Assembly: GCF_002159835.1 (NCBI RefSeq) | Contig: NZ_NFJL01000006.1 | Span: 62,001 to 126,000, forward strand | Source: Blautia sp. An249 | GTDB taxonomy: Bacteria > Bacillota > Clostridia > Lachnospirales > Lachnospiraceae | Length of the DNA: 64,000 nt | Reading direction: 5' to 3' | Shown here: one piece after another, positions 1 through 7,934 of the stretch | Layout: every line of letters begins with the position of its first letter | Numbering within the stretch: the stretch's first letter is position 1 | The notes under the pieces: generated by a model | What the model was told of the DNA's origin: nothing | The model's database searches: none | The model's input: the letters and a program-made list of their open reading frames with translations, nothing else | Position numbers and translations under genes: made by a program

Positions 1-715
1 TAGATATAACACAGGAATCAATTGGACTGACATTGCGGCTGACAATGGTTTGCGCTCCCTGGATAATTGCTGCTGCACAGACAACGGGATCTACATTCCG
101 CTGGGGAATACCTCCGTGTCCGCCTTTTCCTTTAATCGTAATTTCAATTCTGTCTACAGCAGCCATTAAAGCTCCATGCTTAACAGCCACAGTTCCCAGC
201 GGGATTTCAGGAGAATTGTGAAGACCAAAGATTGCATCCACACCTTCCAGACATCCAAGTTTAACCATTTTCTTGGCTCCCAGATTGATCTCTTCCGCCG
301 GCTGGAAAAAGAATTTCACACTGCCGTGAATCTGATCCTTTAACTGAGCCAGGATTCTGGCTGCGGAAAGAAGAGACGATGCATGGGTGTCATGGCCGCA
401 GGCATGCATCATGCCGGGGCGTTTGGACGGATAGGTGCAGGTAGATTCTTCTGTGACAGGGAGAGCGTCAATGTCTGCCCGAAGAGCAATACAAGGACCT
501 TCCTCCCCTCCGCGGAGATAACCTACCAAGCCGGTTTCCAATCCTGAATCCAGAATTTCGATACCTAAAGCTTCCAGCTCTTTACGGATATATGCGGTAG
601 TATCAAATTCTTTAAAACTCATCTCAGGATTTTCATGAAACCAGTGCAGATCTTCAATGAATTTAGGTTCCAGTTCTTTCATTAGCTCCTGTACTTTCTG
701 ACTGAGCACATCCAT
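1..715 (-). CDS. M20 family metallopeptidase/amidohydrolase (3' part outside window)
   Basis: The first 238 codons read from the ATG at 715 back to the window edge. The product resembles M20D amidohydrolases (hippurate hydrolase, N-acyl-amino-acid or N-acetyldiaminopimelate deacetylase type), cytosolic enzymes that hydrolyse N-acyl amino acids with a two-metal centre. Visible family motifs are the first metal-binding block ALRADIDALPV, the MHACGHDTH block and the catalytic/metal PAEE block, followed by the start of the dimerisation (lid) domain with the KGKGGHGGIP stretch. A GGAGG ribosome binding site at 723-727 lies 7 bases before the ATG, which fixes the start. The gene diverges from the AI-2E-type permease gene. 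The exact substrate cannot be told from sequence; the fold assignment is secure. Confidence 0.9.
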   Translation of the reverse strand, partial: MDVLSQKVQELMKELEPKFIEDLHWFHENPEMSFKEFDTTAYIRKELEALGIEILDSGLETGLVGYLRGGEEGPCIALRADIDALPVTEESTCTYPSKRPGMMHACGHDTHASSLLSAARILAQLKDQIHGSVKFFFQPAEEINLGAKKMVKLGCLEGVDAIFGLHNSPEIPLGTVAVKHGALMAAVDRIEITIKGKGGHGGIPQRNVDPVVCAAAIIQGAQTIVSRNVSPIDSCVIS

Positions 716-775
716 AACGATTCCTCCATTTCTTTGATGATAAAACCTTAAAAAACTAGCTAAATTACGTCCTCT

Positions 776-804
776 ATTCTATCACTTTTTGAAAGAATTG
801 TGAA
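776..804 (-). promoter_or_regulatory. Predicted sigma-A promoter for the M20 peptidase gene
   Basis: On the minus strand a TTCACA (-35) and TAGAAT (-10) are separated by 17 bases, about 60 bases upstream of the ATG at 715. Prediction from consensus only. Confidence 0.45.
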
Positions 805-871
805 GTATCAATAAATGAGTAAACAAAAATGGTAAAAATAAAAGCATAATGCATAAAAGGAAAAATTTCTG

Positions 872-900
872 TTGAGAAGGAAGAAAAGAAAGCATATAAT
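872..900 (+). promoter_or_regulatory. Predicted sigma-A promoter for the AI-2E transporter gene
   Basis: TTGAGA at 872-877 and a perfect TATAAT at 895-900 are separated by 17 bases. The start codon at 931 follows after a short leader with a GGAGA ribosome binding site. Confidence 0.7.
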
Positions 901-930
901 CAGAACAACAGGAAAGGAGAATTCTGAAAA

Positions 931-2076
931 ATGGAAAAAAAGAAACTGGATTTTCGGATTGTAAAATATATGATTTTTGCAGCGGCTCTGGTTCTGGTGG
1001 TTTTATATTTTGAGCCGATTTTAAGGATGGCCGGAAATTTATGGGGGATTTTATTTCCGCTGACGCTGGGATGCGTTCTGGCTTATATCCTGAATATTAT
1101 TATGAGCGGACTGGAGAAACTGTATTTTCCCAATGGGTCTTCCGGATTTGTCAGAAAATCCAGAAGGCCGGTCTGCGTACTGTTGTCTATTATTCTGACG
1201 CTGGGAATTGTTATTTTCATTGTCAAACTGGTACTGCCGGAACTGCTGAATGCGATTGTGGTGCTGGGGAAGGGAATTCCGCCTTATCTGGAGAGATTCC
1301 AGACCTGGCTGTTAAGCTACAGTAGGGAATGGCCCCAGATCCGGGACTGGATTAACAACGCCCAGCTTGACTGGGAAAATATTATTAAGAATGTGTTTAC
1401 CTATGTGACAAGCGGTGTGGGAGGGATCTTAAATTCCACCTTTACCATTGTGGGCGTGTTGGGAAAATGGATCATCAATCTGGTGATCTCTCTGATCTTT
1501 TCCATTTATTTTCTTATGAATAAAGAAACCCTTTTAGGACAGTTTAAACGAATGCTGAATGTTTATGTAAAGCCCCACAAGACAGAGAAATTCTACCGGG
1601 TTGCAAAAGTGGCCCACGATACGTTCCGCCACTTTATTATCGGGCAGTGTACGGAGGCGGTCATTCTGGGAACCCTGTGTGCAGTGGGAATGCTGATCCT
1701 TCGCTTCCCTTATGCGGCTATGGTGGGAACCCTGGTGGGAGCCACAGCCCTTCTGCCTATCGTGGGCGCTTATATCGGAGCGGCTGTGGGGGCCTTTCTG
1801 ATTTTTACAGAGAATCCCTTACAGGCTCTGGGATTTTTAGTTTTTCTGGTGATTTTGCAGCAGATTGAAGGAAATCTGATTTATCCCAAAGTGGTGGGTT
1901 CTTCTATCGGACTTCCCGGCATGTGGGTGCTGGCGGCAGTTACCGTGGGAGGCGGAATCGGCGGAATCATGGGAATGTTAGTGGGAGTTCCCCTTACGGC
2001 TACGGTGTATAAACTGTTGGGAAAAGATGTAAAGAGAAGAGAAAAAGCAGCAGGAAAGGAGAAAGCAGAAAAATGA
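931..2076 (+). CDS. AI-2E family transporter (PerM/YtvI-like membrane protein)
   Basis: A 381-residue polytopic membrane protein of the AI-2E transporter family (PF01594). Members have been linked to autoinducer-2 export, Na+/H+ antiport or envelope functions, so the transported substrate is open. There are two hydrophobic segments near the N-terminus (about residues 14-60), a third near 78-100, a more polar extracytoplasmic stretch around 105-150, and a block of hydrophobic helices from about 155 to the end, including the glycine-rich GGGIGGIMGMLVGVP segment typical of the family C-terminus. The tail is lysine-rich and probably cytoplasmic. The ATG is preceded by AAAGGAGA. The last codons overlap the next gene by 4 bases (ATGA), so the two are translationally coupled. 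Confidence 0.88.
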   Translation: MEKKKLDFRIVKYMIFAAALVLVVLYFEPILRMAGNLWGILFPLTLGCVLAYILNIIMSGLEKLYFPNGSSGFVRKSRRPVCVLLSIILTLGIVIFIVKLVLPELLNAIVVLGKGIPPYLERFQTWLLSYSREWPQIRDWINNAQLDWENIIKNVFTYVTSGVGGILNSTFTIVGVLGKWIINLVISLIFSIYFLMNKETLLGQFKRMLNVYVKPHKTEKFYRVAKVAHDTFRHFIIGQCTEAVILGTLCAVGMLILRFPYAAMVGTLVGATALLPIVGAYIGAAVGAFLIFTENPLQALGFLVFLVILQQIEGNLIYPKVVGSSIGLPGMWVLAAVTVGGGIGGIMGMLVGVPLTATVYKLLGKDVKRREKAAGKEKAEK

Positions 2077-2672
2077 AGAAAGTGTTAGTACTGGATGCCT
2101 GCATCCGAAGAGAAGAGTCCAGAACAAAGAAATTACTGGATCGGGCTGTGGGTGTGATGAAAGAGTTACATGAGGACTGGAGCTTTGAAATACTGGAAGT
2201 GGACAGGCTTTCGATTCGCTTTTTTGATCAGGAGTCCTTAATGGAGAGGGATCGGCTGCTGGCAGAAGGAAGACGGAATCATCCCCGTTTTGATCTGGCG
2301 CATCAGTTTGCAGAAGCAGACGCTATTGTAATCGGAGCGCCTTTCTGGGATTTGAGTATCCCTGCCGCCCTGAAGGTGTATATTGAAAACATTTCTGTGG
2401 ACGGAATCACCTTCGGATGTAATGCGGAAGGATTATATGGAAAATGTAAGGCACAGTGGATGTATTTTCTTACCACCCGGGGCTGTGCCTTTGAGAATAC
2501 AGATATGGAAAACGGCGCCCGCTATCTGGAGGGCCTGTGCAAAATGTTCGGGATTGACGCCTTTTATGAAGTTCACGCCGAAGGCCTGGATATGGAGGGG
2601 GCAGAGATTTCCCGGTTAATGGAGGCGGCTCTGGCGGAGGCAGAGCATGTTGCCGAAGGGTTAGTGCTGTGA
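2073..2672 (+). CDS. NAD(P)H-dependent flavin oxidoreductase, flavodoxin fold (Flavodoxin_2)
   Basis: A 199-residue protein of the Flavodoxin_2/NAD(P)H dehydrogenase (quinone) superfamily that includes FMN-dependent azoreductases. Such enzymes use FMN to transfer hydride to quinones, azo dyes or nitro compounds in the cytosol. The N-terminus begins with the usual beta strand (KKVLVLDACIR) leading to the phosphate-binding loop. The central GAPFWDLSIPAALKVYIE block is the conserved FMN/dimer-interface motif of AzoR-like proteins, and the TTRG turn follows around residue 132. It starts inside the stop of the AI-2E-type gene. The 3' end overlaps the convergent DMT gene by 12 bases. Physiological substrate unknown. 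Confidence 0.88.
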   Translation: MKKVLVLDACIRREESRTKKLLDRAVGVMKELHEDWSFEILEVDRLSIRFFDQESLMERDRLLAEGRRNHPRFDLAHQFAEADAIVIGAPFWDLSIPAALKVYIENISVDGITFGCNAEGLYGKCKAQWMYFLTTRGCAFENTDMENGARYLEGLCKMFGIDAFYEVHAEGLDMEGAEISRLMEAALAEAEHVAEGLVL

Positions 2673-3110
2673 GGCGGTTACCTTATTATCGGCAATGATA
2701 CCCGCTGCTACCAGGAGAATCCCGAAGAGTTTCGGGCCGTTTATATTGTGAAGGACCAGCATATCAAAGAGAATTCCGGCGGTAAGCTGTCCCACCAAAA
2801 GGAGGATGGTAGATTCCATCACTTTCAGGCGGTTCAGGGTAATCATAGAGATAATAAAGGCCAGAATTCCGAAAGCTCCTCCCAGATACATCCACCAGGG
2901 AGCCTGGACGAAGGAGTAGAAATCAATATGGAAACGGGAAGAAACCAGCAGCAGGAGAAAAGAAACAACAGAAGCTACCACATAATTTACCAGGGAACCA
3001 TTATTGGTTCCCAGTATTTTTGTACAGCGGTAATTAATCATTTTAGAGATTACTGTTGCGCATCCATTGAAAAAGGCCAGGGTTAATACAAATGCCATAA
3101 TCAAATCCAC
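2661..3110 (-). CDS. Small DMT-superfamily transporter (YdcZ/DUF606), second of a pair
   Basis: A 149-residue integral membrane protein with five predicted hydrophobic segments and almost no soluble part. It matches the DUF606/YdcZ branch of the drug/metabolite transporter superfamily, whose members are often made as two adjacent half-size proteins. The N-terminus contains the family-like FNGCATVISKMIN stretch followed by alternating hydrophobic helices. The gene starts 4 bases after the stop of the partner at 3115-3537, with its ribosome binding site overlapping the partner's end, so the two are very likely co-translated and may form a heterodimer. Substrate unknown. Its 3' end overlaps the convergent flavin oxidoreductase gene. 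Confidence 0.82.
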   Translation of the reverse strand: MDLIMAFVLTLAFFNGCATVISKMINYRCTKILGTNNGSLVNYVVASVVSFLLLLVSSRFHIDFYSFVQAPWWMYLGGAFGILAFIISMITLNRLKVMESTILLLVGQLTAGILFDMLVLHNINGPKLFGILLVAAGIIADNKVTASQH

Positions 3111-3114
3111 CTTT

Positions 3115-3537
3115 CTAAGATAAATTAATAATCAGAAGTCCTGCCAGAATCAGGGCGAAGCAGGGAAGTCGTTTTAAGTTGAAGGCTGCTTTGGGAACGC
3201 CGAACCAACCGAAGTGATCAATGACTGCGGAGATGGCGAGCTGTCCGGTAACAGACAGGCAGGTGGTTACCGATACCCCCAGGTTTCCGATACAATAGCT
3301 GGAAGTCGCCACCAGAAAAATTCCGAAAAATCCGGCAGAATACAGATACCAGGGAAGCCCGGTAATCTTTAATTTCTCACGGGTGGTAAGTTTCATATAG
3401 AGAATCAGCAGCAGTCCGCCGATAACATGAACGGCAAGACTCATTCCGAACATTCCCAGATAACTGGTTATCATGCCGTTTAAACTGGCCATGGCGGACT
3501 GGCAGGCGCCGGCAATCAGGGTAAAAAAAGCGTACAT
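3115..3537 (-). CDS. Small DMT-superfamily transporter (YdcZ/DUF606), first of a pair
   Basis: A 140-residue membrane protein with five hydrophobic segments. The N-terminal AGACQSAMASLNGMI segment is characteristic of DUF606/YdcZ proteins, in which an early helix carries a small-residue plus NG motif. It is followed directly by the second half-transporter on the same strand. An AGGAGG ribosome binding site sits just before the ATG. In known small DMT pairs, the halves insert in opposite orientations and assemble; that is inferred here from size and adjacency. No substrate can be assigned. Confidence 0.85.
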   Translation of the reverse strand: MYAFFTLIAGACQSAMASLNGMITSYLGMFGMSLAVHVIGGLLLILYMKLTTREKLKITGLPWYLYSAGFFGIFLVATSSYCIGNLGVSVTTCLSVTGQLAISAVIDHFGWFGVPKAAFNLKRLPCFALILAGLLIINLS

Positions 3538-3566
3538 AATATCCTCCTAATATAGATGTGTGGAAT

Positions 3567-3600
3567 AACAGCCCTGCCCCTTGGTGTGAAGGGCAGTGTT
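3567..3600. other. Inverted repeat between divergent genes
   Basis: CTGCCC and GGGCAG arms, extended by partly matching AACA/TGTT flanks, enclose about 11 bases. It lies in the 5' leader of the minus-strand DMT pair and may be a regulatory hairpin; no further signal supports a function. Confidence 0.3.
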
Positions 3601-3636
3601 ATACATATAAAACATTTTATCTCTTTTTCCTGGACG

Positions 3637-3665
3637 TTGACAAGAATTTTCAAAATTTATATGGA
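3637..3665 (+). promoter_or_regulatory. Candidate promoter for the ADP-ribosylglycohydrolase/nucleoside operon
   Basis: A perfect TTGACA at 3637-3642 is followed after 17 bases by TATGGA, a weak -10. It lies about 80 bases before the start at 3744. Confidence 0.4.
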
Positions 3666-3743
3666 AATTTTCGGAACTGTATTGTAAAATGGTGATATGA
3701 CAAAAGACAGGTATCCGGCTTTGACAGAAAGGAAGGCTAATGT

Positions 3744-5153
3744 ATGAAAGCATGGGAAATGGCTCAAAAAGTTTACACAAATGCGAAACCAGTCATATTG
3801 AAGGAAGAAGAGCAGACCTGGACGGAAAATACCAATGTCTCGGAATTTTATGACAGCAATCTGAATCTTGACTGGGGCAGCCATGTGCCTGGCTCCGGAG
3901 CGCCGGAGAAAATTATGATCGCGGCGGTTCAGGCCATGGAAAACCGGGGATACCAAATCAGTGAAAAAGGCTACAGTCTTTTAGAACAAGGGTTAAAAGC
4001 GCATGAAGAACAGGATTTTGTCAGTCTTCATAAGATTTCTGCGTCTCTGAGAAGGGAACTGGCAGAGGCAGAAAGGGACGACACATCTCCCTACTGGAAT
4101 TACACATACTATCATTCTTTTGAAGAGTATGAAAGAAAAGTAACATTTCCGGACGCCCGGGAAGTGGATGTTACACAGGAGGAATTCCGAGAGAAGACAG
4201 AGGCGGCCTGGCTGGCTCAGATCATCGGCGGAGCTATGGGAACCATGGTGGAGGGCTATACATCTGAAAATCTGTATAAAGCCTTCGGAAGCGTTCATGA
4301 GTATTTAAGAGAACCCAATACCTACAACGATGATATTACATTTGAGCTTGCTTTTCTGGATGCTTTTTCTCAGAAAGGGTACGAGGTGACTTCCGAAGAC
4401 ATCGCCCTTTCCTGGGTGGGTCTGATTCCCTGCGGATGGTCGGCAGAAGAACTGGCAATACGAAATATAAAAAATGGAATTTTTCCGCCGGAAAGCGGAC
4501 AGTACAGGAATCCTTTTAATGAATGGATAGGCGCCCAGATGCGGGCGGCCGTCTGTGGAATGGTATCGCCGGGAGATCCTTATACGGCGGCCAGACTGGC
4601 ATGGGCGGACGGAGAAGTTTCCCATGCAAACAACGGGATTCTGGGAGAAGTATTTAATGCGGTAATGGTTTCTTATGCTTTTGTGGAAAATGATGTTTCC
4701 AGAGTTGTTCAAAAAGCTATGGAATGGATTCCAAAAGACAGCGAATACTATTCTGTGATCCGCTTTGCCTTTGAATGCTGCCGGGAATATGAGGACTGGC
4801 ATCTGGCGCTGAAAGCCTGTGAAGAGAAATACAGAAAATATAACTGGATTCATGCCTATCCCAATGCCTGCTGTGAAATCATTGCGCTGCTTTACGGGCA
4901 CGGCAGCTTTGAAGAAACCCTTCACATTATTACCATGTGCGGAATTGATGTGGACTGCAACGCCGGCTCCATTATGCCCATACTGGCAGTGCAGGAAGGA
5001 AAACGAGTGATTCCTGAGAGACTGATAAGCCCTGCATTTTCCCGTCTGGATACATACATGAGGGGGAAATACAGAAGTATCACATTAGAACAATTGGTGG
5101 ATGACACCTGCGATGCAATCAGAAGAGCCAAACAAAAGGAGGAAAAGAGATGA
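3744..5153 (+). CDS. ADP-ribosylglycohydrolase family protein with N-terminal extension
   Basis: A 469-residue protein. From about residue 148 it matches the ADP-ribosylglycohydrolase (ARH/DraG) fold: the IIGGAMGTMVEGY start of the domain, the metal-binding NDD triad at residues 195-197, and the distal metal block DVDCNAG around residue 405. Family enzymes remove ADP-ribose from proteins or small molecules using two Mg ions, and some act on other ribosyl compounds. Residues 1-147 are an extension I cannot assign. GGAAGG at 3731-3736 supports the ATG at 3744. The stop overlaps the BMP lipoprotein start by 4 bases, tying the enzyme to a nucleoside ABC transporter. This context suggests cleavage of an imported ribosylated compound rather than reversal of protein ADP-ribosylation, which is inference. 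Confidence 0.88.
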   Translation: MKAWEMAQKVYTNAKPVILKEEEQTWTENTNVSEFYDSNLNLDWGSHVPGSGAPEKIMIAAVQAMENRGYQISEKGYSLLEQGLKAHEEQDFVSLHKISASLRRELAEAERDDTSPYWNYTYYHSFEEYERKVTFPDAREVDVTQEEFREKTEAAWLAQIIGGAMGTMVEGYTSENLYKAFGSVHEYLREPNTYNDDITFELAFLDAFSQKGYEVTSEDIALSWVGLIPCGWSAEELAIRNIKNGIFPPESGQYRNPFNEWIGAQMRAAVCGMVSPGDPYTAARLAWADGEVSHANNGILGEVFNAVMVSYAFVENDVSRVVQKAMEWIPKDSEYYSVIRFAFECCREYEDWHLALKACEEKYRKYNWIHAYPNACCEIIALLYGHGSFEETLHIITMCGIDVDCNAGSIMPILAVQEGKRVIPERLISPAFSRLDTYMRGKYRSITLEQLVDDTCDAIRRAKQKEEKR

Positions 5154-6292
5154 AGAAGAAATTATTAGCAATGTTACTGTGTGCGGGAATGGTAGTTTCC
5201 CTTGCAGCCTGCGGCGGTTCCGGCGAGGACGGGGACAGCTCAGGCGGCGGCGATGACGTTTACAAAGCAGCCCTGCTGTTAAACGGTACGTTAGGAGACA
5301 AATCATTCTATGATTCTGCAAATGAGGGTCTTACCGCACTTCAGGATGAGCTGGGTGAAGATAAGTTTACTTTTAAAGTAGAGCAGATGGGAGCCACTTC
5401 TGCAGACGAAGCAAAATGGGAGCCTACCCTGTATGACTACTGTGACGACGGAAGCTACGATGTAATTATCGTGGGAACCTTCCAGATGCTGGACGCTCTG
5501 TCAAAAGCGGCAGCCGATTATCCGGATCAGAAGTTCATTTACTTTGACGAACAGTACGATTTCTCCGTATCAGAGAATGATAATGTCTATAATGTTCTCT
5601 ACAAACAGAATGAGGTTTCTTATCTGGTAGGAGCAGCAGCAGCGATGATGACCACAGATGAGACTCTGCCTTATGTGGATCCGTCCAATAAAGTTATCGG
5701 ATTCCTGGGCGGAATGGAAAACTCGGTTATCAATGACTTCCTGGTTGGTTACATTCAGGGAGCTAAGGATATCGATCCGGAAATTCAGGTAGCTCTGGCT
5801 TATGTTGGAAACTTCTATGATTCTGCAGCCGGTAAGGATATGGCTCTGACTCAGTATCAGAATGGCGCAGACGTAGGATTTAACGTAGCCGGAAGTGCAG
5901 GACTCGGACAGATTGAGGCAGCGGCCCAGTCTCAGAAATATGCCTTCGGCGTTGACTCTGACCAGGCGGCGCTTCTTCCGGAATATGCAGATTATATTCC
6001 GACTTCCGCACTGAAAAATGTTGGTAACTCTCTGATTCGTGCCATTAAAGCGGATATGGAAGAAGAACTGGAATTCGATCAGACAGAATATCTGGGATTC
6101 GCAGAAGGCGGCGTAGAATTGCTGGAAGACGACCATTACAGCGAAGTTGTACCGGAAAATATCCGTACAAAGATTGAGGAACTGAAACAGCAGATTACAG
6201 ACGGAGAGATTGAAGTTCCTACAGCTTTAGGCGACAATGCTATGAGCAACGATGAGATTCAGGAGTTAATTGACTCTGTGAAAGTAAAATAA
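5150..6292 (+). CDS. BMP-family nucleoside-binding lipoprotein (ABC transporter substrate-binding)
   Basis: A 380-residue secreted lipoprotein. The signal peptide ends in a lipobox (SLAAC), with the lipidated cysteine at position 21 and a Gly/Ser/Asp-rich linker behind it. The remainder fits the BMP/Med/PnrA family (PF02608), which binds purine nucleosides outside the cell: LLNGTLGDKSFYDSANEG near the N-terminus, the VGAAAAMMT segment in the middle and GVDSDQA toward the end are the usual blocks. It overlaps the preceding glycohydrolase gene by 4 bases. A stem-loop at 6311-6350 separates it from the ATPase gene, an arrangement that often makes binding-protein mRNA more abundant than permease mRNA. 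Nucleoside binding is inferred from family and the downstream nucleoside hydrolase. Confidence 0.93.
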   Translation: MKKKLLAMLLCAGMVVSLAACGGSGEDGDSSGGGDDVYKAALLLNGTLGDKSFYDSANEGLTALQDELGEDKFTFKVEQMGATSADEAKWEPTLYDYCDDGSYDVIIVGTFQMLDALSKAAADYPDQKFIYFDEQYDFSVSENDNVYNVLYKQNEVSYLVGAAAAMMTTDETLPYVDPSNKVIGFLGGMENSVINDFLVGYIQGAKDIDPEIQVALAYVGNFYDSAAGKDMALTQYQNGADVGFNVAGSAGLGQIEAAAQSQKYAFGVDSDQAALLPEYADYIPTSALKNVGNSLIRAIKADMEEELEFDQTEYLGFAEGGVELLEDDHYSEVVPENIRTKIEELKQQITDGEIEVPTALGDNAMSNDEIQELIDSVKVK

Positions 6293-6310
6293 ACTTTAGT
6301 AAGTAACGGA

Positions 6311-6350
6311 AAATCCTGCACCAAGATTTTCGACGGTGCAGGATTTTTAT
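6311..6350 (+). terminator. Intra-operon stem-loop, probable partial terminator
   Basis: A perfect 12-base stem (6311-6322 with 6335-6346) around a 12-base loop is followed by a short T run. It lies 19 bases after the binding-protein stop, and transcription presumably reads through at reduced level into the ABC genes. Confidence 0.75.
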
Positions 6351-6380
6351 CATATGGAAGAAAAAGCGGGGTGAGAGGGA

Positions 6381-7934
6381 TTGAATGATCAGACTGTATT
6401 ACAGATGAATCACATCATGAAAATATACGGCAATGGTGTGGTAGCCAACGAAGACGTGTCATTAGAGCTGAGAAAAAGTGAAATCCACGCACTCCTGGGA
6501 GAAAACGGCGCCGGAAAAAGTACGCTGATGAAGGTACTTTTCGGAATTGAGGCTCCGGATCAGGGCGAAATTATTTTAAAGGGAAATCCTGTAAGTATAA
6601 AATCTCCTCAGGATGCGATCAGCAAAGGAATCGGTATGGTACATCAGCATTTCATGCTGGTGCCGTCGCTGACTGTGGCGGAAAATATTATCCTGGGAGT
6701 TGCGCCGAAGAAAGGCCTTTTTATTGATATGGATAAGGCTGTTGAGGCAGCTTCTTCTATAGCTAAGGAATATAATTTCGACATTGATGTAAAACAGAAA
6801 GTGGAAGATATTCCCGTAGGTATTAAACAGAAAGTGGAAATTCTCAAGGCTCTGTACCGGGGAGCGGAAATCTTAATTCTGGATGAGCCCACAGCCGTGC
6901 TGACGCCCCAGGAAACGGACGAGCTGTTTGTTCAGCTTCTGAAATTAAGAGAAAAAGGCCACACCATTATTTTTATTTCCCATAAGCTGGATGAAATTAA
7001 GAAGATCTGTAACCGGGCCACCATTATGAGAAATGGTAAGAGCATGGGTACTTACGAGGTGGAAAACATTACCACTCAGGAAATGTCCAGACTGATGGTG
7101 GGCCATGAAGTTTCCCTGCAGTTTGAGAAAGAGGAACAGAAGCTGACCGACGAGGTCTTCTTAAAGGTCAGAAACCTTACCATTAATAATTCCCAGGGGG
7201 TTATGAAGGTGGATAATCTCTCCTTCGACCTGAAGGGCGGAGAAATTCTGGGGATCGCAGGGGTGGAAGGAAACGGCCAGACGGAGCTGATTGATACCCT
7301 CACCGGCCTGAATAAAAAATATAAGGGCGAGATCCTGGTAAAGGGTAAGGACATTCAGAATTCTTCCGTTAAAGACATCCGGGAGATGAAACTGGCACAT
7401 ATTCCCGAGGATCGTATGACCTCCGGCTGCGCCAAAGATCTGAGTATTCAGGAAAATCTGTTTTCCAATCAATACAAAGACGGGAAATTCTCCGGCAGAT
7501 TTATGATGAAGAAAAAAGCCATTGAAAAACGCAGCGATGAATTAATTAAAGAGTATATTATCAAATGTAAATCCAGAAAGCAGAACGTAGGAATGCTCTC
7601 AGGAGGGAATATCCAGAAGGTTATCGTTGCCAGAGAATTTTCCACCCAGCCGGATATTATCATTGCCAACCAGCCAACCCGTGGAATCGACGTGGGCGCC
7701 GCTGCCTTTATCCGTAAACGGCTTCTGGAATTTCGTGACGCGGGCTGTGCCGTCATTCTGATTTCTGCGGATTTAACGGAAATCTTTGCTTTAAGCGATC
7801 GGCTTGCAGTTATGTATAAAGGAAAATTTGCAGGATTCTTCACCGATGTGGAGAAAGTTACTGAAGATGAGCTTGGACAGCATATGTTGGGAATCAAGCG
7901 CGATGATGTATTGGAGGGCGTAACCTATGATTAG
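6381..7934 (+). CDS. Nucleoside ABC transporter ATP-binding protein (two NBDs, NupB/YufO-like)
   Basis: A 517-residue protein with two fused ATPase domains, as in sugar/nucleoside importers. The first domain has Walker A GENGAGKST at residues 40-48, the VHQHFMLVP segment typical of nucleoside/BMP systems, a VGIKQ signature and Walker B LILDEPT. The second has a degenerate Walker A (EGNGQTE), LSGGN signature and ANQPTRG in place of a canonical Walker B; degeneracy there is common in this family. I take TTG at 6381 as start: GGGGTGAG at 6368-6375 is a plausible ribosome binding site and residues before the first ATG (6405) align with family N-termini. It energises import through the two following permeases. 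The 3' end overlaps the next gene by 8 bases. Confidence 0.93.
   Translation: MNDQTVLQMNHIMKIYGNGVVANEDVSLELRKSEIHALLGENGAGKSTLMKVLFGIEAPDQGEIILKGNPVSIKSPQDAISKGIGMVHQHFMLVPSLTVAENIILGVAPKKGLFIDMDKAVEAASSIAKEYNFDIDVKQKVEDIPVGIKQKVEILKALYRGAEILILDEPTAVLTPQETDELFVQLLKLREKGHTIIFISHKLDEIKKICNRATIMRNGKSMGTYEVENITTQEMSRLMVGHEVSLQFEKEEQKLTDEVFLKVRNLTINNSQGVMKVDNLSFDLKGGEILGIAGVEGNGQTELIDTLTGLNKKYKGEILVKGKDIQNSSVKDIREMKLAHIPEDRMTSGCAKDLSIQENLFSNQYKDGKFSGRFMMKKKAIEKRSDELIKEYIIKCKSRKQNVGMLSGGNIQKVIVAREFSTQPDIIIANQPTRGIDVGAAAFIRKRLLEFRDAGCAVILISADLTEIFALSDRLAVMYKGKFAGFFTDVEKVTEDELGQHMLGIKRDDVLEGVTYD

Noticed and set aside
4305-4925. A 206-codon open frame opposite the ADP-ribosylglycohydrolase gene
   Set aside because: Antisense to a conserved domain; no start signal.
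5570-6136. A 188-codon open frame opposite the BMP lipoprotein gene
   Set aside because: Entirely inside a real gene and rich in Cys/Phe/Ile as expected for an antisense shadow.
7000-7934. Defective ABC ATPase because the second Walker B reads ANQPT
   Set aside because: Degeneracy in the second nucleotide-binding domain is normal for this family of two-domain sugar/nucleoside ATPases.
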